From Ohessyouella blattaphilus (lineage in GTDB: Bacteria; Bacillota; Clostridia; Lachnospirales; Lachnospiraceae), in contig NZ_JAMXOC010000007.1 of assembly GCF_024721265.1 (NCBI RefSeq), positions 55,696-119,695 on the forward strand: a stretch of 64,000 bases of DNA, read 5' to 3'. A program made the position numbers and the translations under genes. The notes beneath the pieces were generated by a model. That model was not told where the DNA came from. It did not search any database and saw only the letters and a program-made list of their open reading frames with translations. Of the stretch, positions 17,377 through 25,217 are shown one piece after another (within the stretch, counting starts at the first letter, position 1; each line of letters starts with the position of its first letter).

Positions 17377-17397
17377 ATTATTATCGTAATACAATAT
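17370..17397. promoter_or_regulatory. palindromic operator of the GntR-ABC operon
   Basis: A perfect 11-bp inverted repeat: ATATTGTATTA (17370-17380), six bases, TAATACAATAT (17387-17397). It overlaps the -10 box, a classic repressor site, and is followed 19 bp later by the GntR start codon, implying autoregulation. Its core TGTATTA-N6-TAATACA recurs at 3481-3500. Confidence 0.75.
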
Positions 17398-17416
17398 GTG
17401 AATGTGAGGTGATTAC

Positions 17417-17794
17417 ATGCCTTGGGACTTAGATGAAAATCGTCCGATCTACTTGCAACTGATGGAGCGAATCGAACAAGATATCGTGTCTGGCAAATAT
17501 AACCCTGGTGACAAGCTACCTTCTGTCCGTGATTTGGCACTTGAAGCTGGCGTAAACCCTAATACTATGCAAAAAGCCATGTCGGAACTTGAGCGAGATG
17601 GGCTAATTCATGCGAAGAGAACGAGTGGACGCTTTATTACCGAGGATGAGAACATGATTAAAGAATTGAAAAGGGAATTGGCGCAGGAACACATCCGCGC
17701 TTTTATCGAAAACATGCGGCAACTAGGATTTGACATAAACGAAATCCCTGAACTGATTACCGATGCTGCAAAGGGAGGACAAAGCAATGAATGA
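17417..17794 (+). CDS. GntR family regulator, YtrA subfamily
   Basis: DNA-binding repressor of 125 aa. It has the short YtrA-type layout: an N-terminal winged helix (about 10-75, with GDKLPSVRDLALEAGVNPNT and DGLIHAKRTSGRFIT) and a short C-terminal helical tail (about 85-125) instead of a full ligand domain. YtrA regulators sit in front of the ABC genes they control. Here the ATPase and permease follow at once, with an 8-bp gene overlap. A perfect palindrome covers its own promoter. The inducer is unknown; YtrA homologues often respond to cell-envelope antibiotics. Confidence 0.93.
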   Translation: MPWDLDENRPIYLQLMERIEQDIVSGKYNPGDKLPSVRDLALEAGVNPNTMQKAMSELERDGLIHAKRTSGRFITEDENMIKELKRELAQEHIRAFIENMRQLGFDINEIPELITDAAKGGQSNE

Positions 17795-18488
17795 GCTACT
17801 GAAAATCGAAGGCTTAACAAAACGCTATTCTGGCAATCTTTTCGCCTTAAACGACTTGCATCTTACGCTTAACGGCGGCGAAATCGTCGGTCTACTTGGA
17901 CCTAACGGTAGCGGTAAGACCACCTTAATCAAACTGGTTAACGACTGCCTCTACCCCACCGCTGGAACCATTCTCGTAAATGGTAACCCGCTAGGTCCTG
18001 AGAGCAAGGAGGACATTGCTTATCTACCAGATTGCACTTTTTTAAACGAAAGTATGCGCGTAAATAATTTATTGAATTACTATCAGGATTTTTACAATAA
18101 CTTTGATAAGGATAAGGCCTGGAACATGTTAAGAGACTTGGGCATTAATCAGAACGCCCGAATGAAGACCTTATCAAAAGGTACAAAAGAAAAGGTACAA
18201 CTGGTTTTGACCATGAGCCGAAACGCTAAGCTCTATATTCTCGATGAGCCTATCGGCGGTGTGGATCCTGCAGCTAGAGATTACATTTTACGGACCATCT
18301 TAAGCAATTACAGCGAAGATGCAACCGTCCTAATCTCCACTCATCTGATTGCGGATATCGAAAATGTGCTCGACCGCGTGCTATTCTTAAAACAAGGTCA
18401 ACTAGTCCTTAACTCAACGGTGGATGAAATTCGTAGCGAAAAAGGAAAATCTGTTGATGCATTATTTAGGGAGGTGTTTCAATGTTAG
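17787..18488 (+). CDS. ABC transporter ATP-binding protein (YtrB-like)
   Basis: ATPase of 233 aa with Walker A GPNGSGKTT, signature LSKGTKEKVQL, Walker B LYILDEPIGGVDP, and the H-loop in LISTHLI. The signature is degenerate (LSKGT rather than LSGGQ), as is usual in this exporter group. The start at 17787 is preceded by GGGAGG and overlaps the gntR end by 8 bp, so the genes are coupled. It pairs with the membrane protein at 18482. The family is linked to envelope-stress or antibiotic response; the substrate is not deducible. Confidence 0.92.
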   Translation: MNELLKIEGLTKRYSGNLFALNDLHLTLNGGEIVGLLGPNGSGKTTLIKLVNDCLYPTAGTILVNGNPLGPESKEDIAYLPDCTFLNESMRVNNLLNYYQDFYNNFDKDKAWNMLRDLGINQNARMKTLSKGTKEKVQLVLTMSRNAKLYILDEPIGGVDPAARDYILRTILSNYSEDATVLISTHLIADIENVLDRVLFLKQGQLVLNSTVDEIRSEKGKSVDALFREVFQC

Positions 18489-19279
18489 GCAAACAATTTA
18501 AATACGACATGAGATCCCTCTCGCGGATTCTCCTAATCGTCCATGCCTTCGTCGTCGTGATGGCGATTATTGGAAGCTTCTTCAGCAACAATTCGGCTTT
18601 GTTCCAAAGCAAAGAGAGTAATATGTGGATTATCCTTTTCTTCCTCTTTTACGTAATCTTTATCTCGGTGGCCGCTTTTTCCACTCAGCTAATCATCGCT
18701 GTTGACTTCTATAAAAGTATGTTTTCGAATCAAGGGTATCTCACAAGAACGCTACCGCTAAAACACAGCACCACCTTTTTATCAAAGGTTCTCAGCGGGT
18801 CTTTGTGGTGCTTTATCGATCTTATACTAATATTTTTATCCATTATGTTTGTTTTTTTCTCACCGGCAATGCTAAGTGAAATGAGCGTTACCTATCAAGA
18901 ACTGACTGACAGTTTTCAAAAGGAGCTCGGCTACTCTTTAACCACCTTCATCATTTTTATAGGTATCTACTCTACCATCGGCGTTATCTCTGGCGTTCTG
19001 ATGATTTATCTTTCAATCGCCGTTGGTCAGCTCTTTACGAGCCACAAGATTTTAGGAAGCGTTGCGGTGTATTTCGGAATAACGACACTCACCTCGCTCC
19101 TTAGTTCAGGATTGATGATTCCTACCGGGATGTTCTCGGTAACAAGTAACGTCCCCTCAATAGACTATCGCTTTTTGATTAATTCAACAGGTATCTTCTT
19201 AGTCATGTATTCGGTTGTTACCGGTGTCGTCTCCTATATCTTAAGCCTCTACTTAATAAAAAAGAAAACCGACTTATAA
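18482..19279 (+). CDS. ABC transporter membrane protein of the GntR operon
   Basis: Hydrophobic 265-aa protein with six predicted helices (about 17-37, 49-75, 105-125, 155-185, 190-215, 235-258). It overlaps the ATPase gene by 7 bp and is the only permease in the operon, so it is the likely membrane partner. I see no motif that assigns a substrate. The fold resembles ABC-2-type permeases found with YtrA-type regulators. Confidence 0.8.
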   Translation: MLGKQFKYDMRSLSRILLIVHAFVVVMAIIGSFFSNNSALFQSKESNMWIILFFLFYVIFISVAAFSTQLIIAVDFYKSMFSNQGYLTRTLPLKHSTTFLSKVLSGSLWCFIDLILIFLSIMFVFFSPAMLSEMSVTYQELTDSFQKELGYSLTTFIIFIGIYSTIGVISGVLMIYLSIAVGQLFTSHKILGSVAVYFGITTLTSLLSSGLMIPTGMFSVTSNVPSIDYRFLINSTGIFLVMYSVVTGVVSYILSLYLIKKKTDL

Positions 19280-19281
19280 AA

Positions 19282-19323
19282 TAATGCCCCTAGCTTTTGT
19301 ATTATGAAAAGCCAGGGGCATTA
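19282..19323. terminator. bidirectional terminator between the GntR-ABC operon and azlCD
   Basis: TAATGCCCC (19282-19290) pairs with GGGGCATTA (19315-19323), extended inward by AGCTTTT/AAAAGCC. It sits between convergent genes, 2 bp after the permease stop and 12 bp after the azlD stop. Confidence 0.75.
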
Positions 19324-19335
19324 CTGTATCATTTT

Positions 19336-19668
19336 TTAAAACACCACTTGAACTAAGAACATATAGCAGATTGTACCGGCACCGATACTTAAAAGATTGT
19401 TTCTCTTCCATAAATGTAGCAGCGCCGTAAGGGCCACCGCAATCAGCTCGGGCACACCGTGACTACCACTAAAAACTTGGGTACCTCGCAAGCAATAGAC
19501 AACGAGCATGCCGATAATCGCTGGGGTTAGCACCTTTCCTAAATACTGAATAATCTTAGGAATCTCTTTTCCTTTAGGAAAAAGCAAAAAAGGAATCACT
19601 CTTGTGGCAAACGTGGTTAAGGCAACCAACAAAATAATAATCAATGAACGGGTAATACTTATTGGCAT
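19336..19668 (-). CDS. azlD: AzlD family membrane protein
   Basis: Small subunit of the AzlCD branched-chain amino acid exporter, 110 aa with four helices. TRVIPFLLFPKG near residue 25 is the AzlD signature. The gene overlaps azlC by 10 bp. AzlCD homologues export branched-chain amino acids or analogues such as azaleucine. Confidence 0.9.
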   Translation of the reverse strand: MPISITRSLIIILLVALTTFATRVIPFLLFPKGKEIPKIIQYLGKVLTPAIIGMLVVYCLRGTQVFSGSHGVPELIAVALTALLHLWKRNNLLSIGAGTICYMFLVQVVF

Positions 19669-20369
19669 GTCTTAGTCACCTCCTCATGATTAAGCTTCTT
19701 CTTTCCCAGCAGGAGTATAAGAATAATTAGCACCATCGACGGAAAGACAAACTGGTTGCCGCCAAAGACCTGCAAGCAGATAAAGCCAGCCACAATTCCC
19801 ACAAGTGCGGGAATCTGTCGTTCCTTAACTAAAAGCTGCTCTACTAAAATCACAACAAAAAGCGCAGTCATCGCAAAATCTATTCCCTCTGAATTAAAAG
19901 GGAGAAAGGTTCCTGCTAAACTCCCAATCACTGAGCCGATAACCCAGTATAGTTGATTCATTACTGCAATGGCAAATAGAAAATCATCCTGATTCACATC
20001 GTCCGGGATCTTCGTTGTACACAGCAAAGAATACGTCTCGTCTGTTAGAGAAAAAATCATATAAAACCGCCGCTTGCCCATACGGTTAAACTCACTAAGC
20101 AGCGATACCCCGTAAAAGATATGGCGCACGTTTACCATCAAGGTTAGGAGCACCACCTGAACCAAAGAATATCCCGGCACAAAGAAATTAACTGCAAGAT
20201 ACTGTCCAGATCCCGCATATACCAGAAGGCTCATTAACGCTGCCCATAAAAAATTATAGCCCTTTTCCGCAAACATTACCCCAAAGGCGATACCGATAAA
20301 CAGATAACCTGCTAGAACCGGTATCGTATAGGGAAACGCTTTTTTGATCACCCTTTTTCTGTCTGACAT
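19659..20369 (-). CDS. azlC: AzlC family branched-chain amino acid exporter
   Basis: Large subunit of AzlCD, 236 aa with seven to eight helices. The AzlC signature is visible in FIGIAFGVMFAEKG, LVYAGSGQYLAVNFF and LLTLMVNVRHIFYGVSL. The start follows GAGGAAGAG. It lies 42 bp behind the tRNA-Arg terminator. No local regulator of the AzlB type is visible. Confidence 0.92.
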   Translation of the reverse strand: MSDRKRVIKKAFPYTIPVLAGYLFIGIAFGVMFAEKGYNFLWAALMSLLVYAGSGQYLAVNFFVPGYSLVQVVLLTLMVNVRHIFYGVSLLSEFNRMGKRRFYMIFSLTDETYSLLCTTKIPDDVNQDDFLFAIAVMNQLYWVIGSVIGSLAGTFLPFNSEGIDFAMTALFVVILVEQLLVKERQIPALVGIVAGFICLQVFGGNQFVFPSMVLIILILLLGKKKLNHEEVTKTCQ

Positions 20370-20403
20370 GTTCTCTTCCTCATTCCCAATTAACTATAAT
20401 AAC

Positions 20404-20432
20404 GCAAAATGGAATTCCGCTTGCGGAATTCC
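20404..20432 (-). terminator. terminator of tRNA-Arg
   Basis: Perfect palindrome GGAATTCCGC-TT-GCGGAATTCC (20411-20432), followed on the minus strand by ATTTTG. It lies 13 bp after the tRNA. Confidence 0.75.
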
Positions 20433-20444
20433 ACGTCTTCTTAA

Positions 20445-20516
20445 CACATCTGGGCGGATTCGAACCGCCGCTCCCGCCTCCGGAGGGCGGTGCTCTATCC
20501 CCTGAGCTACAGATGT
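20445..20516 (-). tRNA. tRNA-Arg (anticodon CCG)
   Basis: Cloverleaf is fully visible on the minus strand: acceptor ACATCTG/CAGATGT, D stem GCTC/GAGC, anticodon stem CCGCC/GGCGG with loop CTCCGGA (anticodon CCG, reading CGG), and T arm GGCGG-TTCGAAT-CCGCC. The variable loop has four bases. CCA is not encoded. It has its own strong promoter and terminator. Confidence 0.95.
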
Positions 20517-20531
20517 AAGCCTAACAGAAGT

Positions 20532-20561
20532 ATTATAGACTCTCCACCCCCACCCTGTCAA
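20532..20561 (-). promoter_or_regulatory. promoter of tRNA-Arg
   Basis: Both hexamers are consensus on the minus strand: TTGACA, 18 bp, TATAAT. They end about 16 bp before the mature tRNA. Confidence 0.85.
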
Positions 20562-20571
20562 TGATATTTTA

Positions 20572-20869
20572 TTACAGTTCTGCCATGCAGAACCATGTAT
20601 ACTTCATCCGTGGGAGCTCGCTCACTAAGGAGGAAGGATGCTTGGTTCTATTGGGCGGAGCCCATAAAGCGAGACGTAGCCGTTTTTATGGCGAGCTCGA
20701 GCTGCATGGCAGAACTGAAACTGCCTACCTGCCATGCAGAAGTGCGTACACTCCATCTGCGGGAGCTTGCTCACAAAAGATGAAGTGTACGTGCTTCTAT
20801 AGGGCGGAGCCCATAAAGCGAGACGTAGCCGTTTTTATGGCGAAGTCGAGCTGCATGGCAGAACTGTAA
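20572..20869. repeat. tandem pair of structured repeat elements
   Basis: Two related units lie head to tail. Unit 1 (20575-20717) is bounded by a perfect 16-bp inverted repeat starting CAGTTCTGCC. Unit 2 (about 20725-20866) keeps 11 bp of that outer stem. The outermost ends of the pair form a 19-bp perfect inverted repeat (20572-20590 and 20851-20869). Each unit holds a variable hairpin followed by a 65-nt block (20653-20717 and 20802-20866) that differs at only two positions and contains GGGC-GGA-GCCC and CATAAA/TTTATG pairings. It fills the gap between the tRNA promoter and the DUF5688 stop codon. No believable gene is present. Confidence 0.85.
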
Positions 20870-20874
20870 CCCTC

Positions 20875-21747
20875 TTACATCTGCAAGGCTTGTAAACTAC
20901 GAGAGTAGAAATAAGCGTGATCGCTTAGAATATCCTCTGGATCTAGCTGAGTCGCATTCACCTCTTTTACCATGTTACTCAGCTCCTCTTCGGTCACCGC
21001 CTTCTCCTTAGGCACAATAATCACCTCATGAATCGAACTGGGTAGTAGATAATAATCGTCATTCAAGTGCTCTGCTACCATTTTCAAACACTCAGGATAG
21101 AGAATAACTGAGGCTCCGTAGCTACGACTGGTATTGCTGAGCACGTACATCACCTCTTCTTCCACCTCTTCGCGAACACCACACATCTGAAATAGTACTT
21201 CGCTCATCCCCAGAAACTCTAAAGGCATCCGTTCCCTCGCACAAGTAAGCGCATCTTCTCTTAAGGTTTCCTTGTCGATTTGCCACTCTTCTAGCTGAGA
21301 GTTGCTTACAAGTACCGTTCCCGTCTTTCCTTTTTTCGCATGTACCACAACTGAGAAAATCAGCACCAGATCAAGATATTCAAAGTACGGCATACTCTTT
21401 AATATTTCCTTATTTAACTCCTTATTCACCAGCTTAACAAGCAAATGCTTTCGCGCTTGTTGATAATCCTTTAATAGCTCCATTTTGGCGATGTCTAGAT
21501 GTTTTTGTTCCTCGTAGTTTGTGACTAGGGTCGTCACGATACTCTCGATTTCCTCGCCGTTTTGATAATCTTCATAAAATTCCTCAAGATAAAAAATCGG
21601 CGATATATTGCTTTCTTTGTCACTAATAAGCAAGCCAGTTTTCCGCTGATTGTTGTTCTTTTCCACCTCCTTTAGAAGGACGTCTTGGTTCTGTAGGCGT
21701 TCCTGTAGGTCACCTTGTACCTGAATAATAAAAGTTTCAAACTTCAT
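20875..21747 (-). CDS. DUF5688 family protein
   Basis: Soluble 290-aa protein with no signal peptide or membrane helix. The segment NISPIFYLEEFYEDYQNGE near residue 50 and the C-terminal YLLPSSIHEVIIVPKE match the DUF5688 family as I recall it, which is largely confined to Lachnospiraceae and relatives and often present in several copies per genome. The function is unknown. The start is preceded by AAGGAG. It stands alone, with the structured repeat pair beginning 5 bp after its stop codon. Confidence 0.75.
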   Translation of the reverse strand: MKFETFIIQVQGDLQERLQNQDVLLKEVEKNNNQRKTGLLISDKESNISPIFYLEEFYEDYQNGEEIESIVTTLVTNYEEQKHLDIAKMELLKDYQQARKHLLVKLVNKELNKEILKSMPYFEYLDLVLIFSVVVHAKKGKTGTVLVSNSQLEEWQIDKETLREDALTCARERMPLEFLGMSEVLFQMCGVREEVEEEVMYVLSNTSRSYGASVILYPECLKMVAEHLNDDYYLLPSSIHEVIIVPKEKAVTEEELSNMVKEVNATQLDPEDILSDHAYFYSRSLQALQM

Positions 21748-21831
21748 TAATCTCCTTTCTATTTAGTTTTCTCATGGAAATAGTCGGCAGAGATTGCCTA
21801 GATTTGAATAGAATAAATGGTATTTAAATTA

Positions 21832-21865
21832 TAAAAAAGTCTCACACAAAGTGCAAGACTTTTCT
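21832..21865 (-). terminator. terminator after efp
   Basis: On the minus strand AAAGTCTTGCAC pairs with GTGTGAGACTTT (12 pairs, two of them wobbles), followed by a T-run. It lies 11 bp after the efp stop. Confidence 0.8.
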
Positions 21866-21875
21866 GAAAACTCTC

Positions 21876-22433
21876 TTATGCTCTTGATAAATACTCACTG
21901 GTACGTGTGTCGATTTTCAGCATATCGCCTTCTTCAACAAAAAGTGGTACCATTACCTGAGCTCCCGTTTCAACGATAGCTGGCTTAGTCGCTCCTTGAG
22001 CGGTGTCACCTTTGAATCCTGGTTCCGTCTCTATAACCTTAAGCTCTACGGTAATTGGTGGCTCGATTGAGAATACTTTTCCTTGGTAAGAAGCCACTTT
22101 CACATTTTCGTTTTCTTTAACGAACTTAAGCGCATCGCCAACGCTCTCAGCATCTACAGCAATCTGCTCGTAGTTCTCTGTATCCATAAAGTGGAATAAA
22201 TCACCATCTGCATACAGATACTGCATATCTTTTCTCTCAATATGAGCTGTTTCGAATTTTTCTGACGGTCTAAACGTCTTCTCCACAGCACCACCATTCA
22301 TAATATCTTTAAGCTTCGTTCTAACAAACGCCGCACCTTTTCCCGGTTTTACGTGTTGAAAATCAAGAATCTGATAGACTGTTCCCTCAATATTTACAGT
22401 TAATCCATTCTTAAAATCTCCTGCTGATACCAT
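21876..22433 (-). CDS. efp: Elongation factor P
   Basis: Translation factor of 185 aa that relieves ribosome stalling at proline runs. It has the three-domain layout, with the tRNA-contacting loop KPGKGAAF near residue 30 carrying the Lys that is modified in many bacteria. The C-terminal signature ends [17 protein letters not shown]. The start follows AAGGAGG. It has its own promoter, whose -35 lies inside the end of yqeG. Confidence 0.98.
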   Translation of the reverse strand: MVSAGDFKNGLTVNIEGTVYQILDFQHVKPGKGAAFVRTKLKDIMNGGAVEKTFRPSEKFETAHIERKDMQYLYADGDLFHFMDTENYEQIAVDAESVGDALKFVKENENVKVASYQGKVFSIEPPITVELKVIETEPGFKGDTAQGATKPAIVETGAQVMVPLFVEEGDMLKIDTRTSEYLSRA

Positions 22434-22482
22434 CTTTATTTCCTCCTTATATTAGCGAGCATACGCCCACTTCCATCAATTT

Positions 22483-22511
22483 ATTGTATAATAGTTCCCC
22501 TAACTTTTCAA
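22483..22511 (-). promoter_or_regulatory. promoter of efp, embedded in the end of yqeG
   Basis: -35 TTGAAA is formed by the Leu-Lys codons before the yqeG stop, and -10 TACAAT follows after 17 bp. The yqeG stop codon lies inside the spacer. Confidence 0.65.
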
Positions 22512-23018
22512 CCTTTTTATCGCGTCCCCGTGCTTCCCGTAGGAACGTAGCACAATTTTCTCTAAATAGCGCTTTAAAACGATTTGAATTTCTTCCTTAG
22601 GGTGAATCGGCTTAACGAGAATATTTCTAATTCCCGCCCGTTTAGCGCCCCACACGTCGGTAAAAAGCTGATCGCCTACAAAAATTGTGTCCGCGCGGTC
22701 CGTTTCCATTAGGCTCATCGCTTTTTCATAATTCTTGATGCTAGGCTTATGGGCGTCGTAGATTGCGAAGACGCCAATGTCTTGATTAAACTTCTCCACT
22801 CGCGGCTGTTGGTTATTGGAAAGTAAGCAAGCCTTAATCTCCAAGCTGTGTAATCGCCGAAAAAGCTCCTTCGCTCTTTCATCTGCGGGGAAACCGTGAG
22901 GAACTAGCGTATTATCGATATCGAAAATAACCCCTTTTATCCCCTCTTCCTTTAATTTATCAAAATCAATTTCGTAGGTAGAATCCAAATATTCATCTGG
23001 ATAAAACGCCTTAAACAT
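22500..23018 (-). CDS. YqeG family HAD-IIIA phosphatase
   Basis: Cytoplasmic HAD-superfamily phosphatase, 172 aa. Motif I is FDIDNTLV near residue 31 and motif II is CLLSNNQ. The later motifs are KPSIKNYEKAM and the DQLFTDVWGAKRAG metal-binding segment. The family (YqeG in Bacillus) is related to phosphatidylglycerophosphatases, but the substrate of YqeG is not settled. It overlaps aroK by 8 bp, so the two are coupled. Confidence 0.9.
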   Translation of the reverse strand: MFKAFYPDEYLDSTYEIDFDKLKEEGIKGVIFDIDNTLVPHGFPADERAKELFRRLHSLEIKACLLSNNQQPRVEKFNQDIGVFAIYDAHKPSIKNYEKAMSLMETDRADTIFVGDQLFTDVWGAKRAGIRNILVKPIHPKEEIQIVLKRYLEKIVLRSYGKHGDAIKRLKS

Positions 23019-23532
23019 GGTTTTCTTTTTCCTTTACTTTTGTAATTACCTCTTCGCTAATCATCGATACAGTCTTTCGATTGATACTCACTTCAATATC
23101 AGCTAGCTCTTTGTAAATCGGCTCTCTCTTGCTATACATCGCCCTTAAATGGGCCTTTGTCTTCTTCCCCTTTAATAGGGGACGGCGATCATTCAAGGCT
23201 ACTCGGCGATAAATCGTATTGATTGTCGCCGTAAGCAAAACCACAATGCCAGAATCTTTCATCAGCTTTCGATTCTCTTCCTTTAAAATCATCCCGCCGC
23301 CACAAGAGATAATCAAATCCGTCTGTTGACTAATTTCCCTAAGTAGCTCCGACTCTAATTTCCGAAAGTAGAGCTCACCCTTTTCGGTAAAAATTTCATG
23401 AATCGCTTTTCCTTGCCGCTTTTCTAGCTCCCGGTCCGTATCGATAATCTTTTTCTTTAAGATTCGGGATACTCGGTAGGATATTGTGGATTTGCCTACT
23501 CCCATAAACCCGATAAAATAAATATTCTTCAC
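23011..23532 (-). CDS. aroK: Shikimate kinase
   Basis: Phosphorylates shikimate at the 3-OH with ATP in the aromatic amino acid pathway, 173 aa. The P-loop GFMGVGKST is at residues 8-16. The shikimate-binding DTDRELEKRQG, the SCGGGM loop and the lid RRPLLKG are present. The start is a GTG that overlaps the upstream amidase stop as TAGTG, with GGGGGAG 6 bp before. The other aro genes are not in the window. Confidence 0.95.
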   Translation of the reverse strand: MKNIYFIGFMGVGKSTISYRVSRILKKKIIDTDRELEKRQGKAIHEIFTEKGELYFRKLESELLREISQQTDLIISCGGGMILKEENRKLMKDSGIVVLLTATINTIYRRVALNDRRPLLKGKKTKAHLRAMYSKREPIYKELADIEVSINRKTVSMISEEVITKVKEKENHV

Positions 23533-24203
23533 TACTCATCTCCCCCTCGCTTAAGCGCTGCCTGGATGTCTTCTTTAAGCCTTACAAATGCTGCCTCATC
23601 TTCTACAAAGTACTTAGGACAGTTCTTTCCGGTAACGTCGTAGTGGCGAATCACCTCTTCCGGCGTTAACTCGAACTTAAGGCAGAGCCAAGCACATAAC
23701 TGGACTAGCGAGTCATAGGTCGCTTGGCTTGGTTTGCCGCTTTCGTCTTGGTGACACATCTCGATGGATACGCTATCGATATTGCGGTCATTAGAAGCAT
23801 AGGCCACTTCCCAAGTAGGGACACACTGGACGATTTCGCCTTCAATTCCCACGACAAAATTACTACTTACGCTAGTCGCACCACTGTCCTTTAACCCCTG
23901 AAAATAATTACGGTTATCCATGGCGCTTGAGCCAGGGTTCGCCGTGTAGTGAATCACAATGTTGCGTATTTTGTTCGTTTCGATACCCGGCCTAGAATAG
24001 GGATTCACATCTAAGAGGGCGACCTCAATCTCCGGTTTTGTCGCATCTACTTCCGGACTTTCGATTTCCTGATACTTTCCGTCTCCCTTTACACAGCGAA
24101 ACAAGATTAACACCAGCAAAAGCGCTAGCAAGACAAAGAAGCAGATCCTCGCCAGGAAAATCTGCCTTTGCCTCTTACTAACTACTTTGCGCTTTGACGC
24201 CAT
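23532..24203 (-). CDS. N-acetylmuramoyl-L-alanine amidase, Amidase_2 type, membrane-anchored
   Basis: Peptidoglycan amidase of 223 aa. A positively charged start and one membrane helix (about 15-38) anchor an outside Amidase_2 (PGRP-like) domain (about 75-215). Zinc ligands are visible as His in NIVIHYTANPG, and His and a Cys/Asp-type site in VIRHYDVTGKNCPKYF. It cleaves the bond between MurNAc and L-Ala. It lies between galM (9 bp upstream) and aroK (1-bp overlap), an unexpected place for a cell-wall enzyme. Confidence 0.9.
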   Translation of the reverse strand: MASKRKVVSKRQRQIFLARICFFVLLALLLVLILFRCVKGDGKYQEIESPEVDATKPEIEVALLDVNPYSRPGIETNKIRNIVIHYTANPGSSAMDNRNYFQGLKDSGATSVSSNFVVGIEGEIVQCVPTWEVAYASNDRNIDSVSIEMCHQDESGKPSQATYDSLVQLCAWLCLKFELTPEEVIRHYDVTGKNCPKYFVEDEAAFVRLKEDIQAALKRGGDE

Positions 24204-24212
24204 AAAAACTCC

Positions 24213-25208
24213 CTACTTACTGATAAATTTATACGTGGTCATCGTTTGATACTCTTCACTAGCTTTGGTGATTGGCGAAACGAATTCTTCCTTATTAATT
24301 GCATCTGGGAAAAACTGGGTTTCAAAGCATACGCCTTGACGCTTCTTATAAACGGCCCCGTCTCGCCCTAGTTCTGTGGTTATAAAATTCCCTGTATAGA
24401 GCTGCATACCTGGAAGATCCGTATAAACTTCCATTTTTATGCCCGTCTTCTCCGATTCAAGAGATCCTACCAAGCGATATCCACTTCCATTTAGCACCCA
24501 GTTATGGTCATAACCACCCGCTATTTTAAGCGGTTCATAATCAGCCTCAATCTCTTTCCCGATTCTTTTAGCTGTGCGAAAATCCATCGGCGTATCGGTA
24601 ACGGAACGCACCTCGCCGGTAGGAATCAAGGTTTCGTCACTTGGCGTAAACGCATCTGCATCGATAAAGACCTTTTGATCTAGCACATCCCCGGCGTTAT
24701 GACCGTCCAAATTAAAGAAGCTGTGATTGGTCATATTAAGCAAAGTATCGGCTGTAGGGACGGCCCGGTAATCAATTTTTATTTCATTGTCCGCCGTGAG
24801 TTCATAGTTAATAGTAATGTCCACTGCCCCTGGGTAGCCCTGATCTCCATCTGGGCTATGTAGAGCAAACGTAACCTTCTTATCATCTGCGGCTACCGTC
24901 TTCCACATCCGCTTATTCATAAACTCAGGACCGCTATGAAGATTGTTCCCGTTATCATTATCCACTAGCTGGTACTCTTTGCCATTTAAGGTGAATTTTG
25001 CTTTGCCAATCCGGTTCGCCACGCGACCCACAACGGCCCCAAAGAAGCCACCACCCTTTTCGTAATCACTGATATGATCGTAACCAAGGGTTACATCCAC
25101 CGGCGTTCCCTCTTTATCCGGGAAAAGAATCTGTACTAAGGTAGCACCAAAATCGCTAAGGGTAACTACCATACCATTGTCATTTTTTAACGTATATATA
25201 TTTCCCAT
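24213..25208 (-). CDS. galM: Aldose 1-epimerase (mutarotase)
   Basis: Interconverts alpha and beta anomers of galactose or glucose ahead of GalK, 331 aa. Conserved residues are seen in NLHSGPEF (His), TNHSFFNLDGH (His), and CFETQFFPDAIN (catalytic Glu near residue 300). It is the third gene of the gal operon, 9 bp after galT, and completes a Leloir set except for galE. Confidence 0.96.
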   Translation of the reverse strand: MGNIYTLKNDNGMVVTLSDFGATLVQILFPDKEGTPVDVTLGYDHISDYEKGGGFFGAVVGRVANRIGKAKFTLNGKEYQLVDNDNGNNLHSGPEFMNKRMWKTVAADDKKVTFALHSPDGDQGYPGAVDITINYELTADNEIKIDYRAVPTADTLLNMTNHSFFNLDGHNAGDVLDQKVFIDADAFTPSDETLIPTGEVRSVTDTPMDFRTAKRIGKEIEADYEPLKIAGGYDHNWVLNGSGYRLVGSLESEKTGIKMEVYTDLPGMQLYTGNFITTELGRDGAVYKKRQGVCFETQFFPDAINKEEFVSPITKASEEYQTMTTYKFISK

Positions 25209-25217
25209 ACTGTTCTC

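Noticed and set aside
20561..20869. Overlapping plus-strand ORFs of about 100 and 62 codons inside the tandem repeat
   Set aside because: They run through hairpin arms and repeat the same peptide because the DNA is repeated. No ribosome-binding site of value, and structure explains the sequence better than coding.
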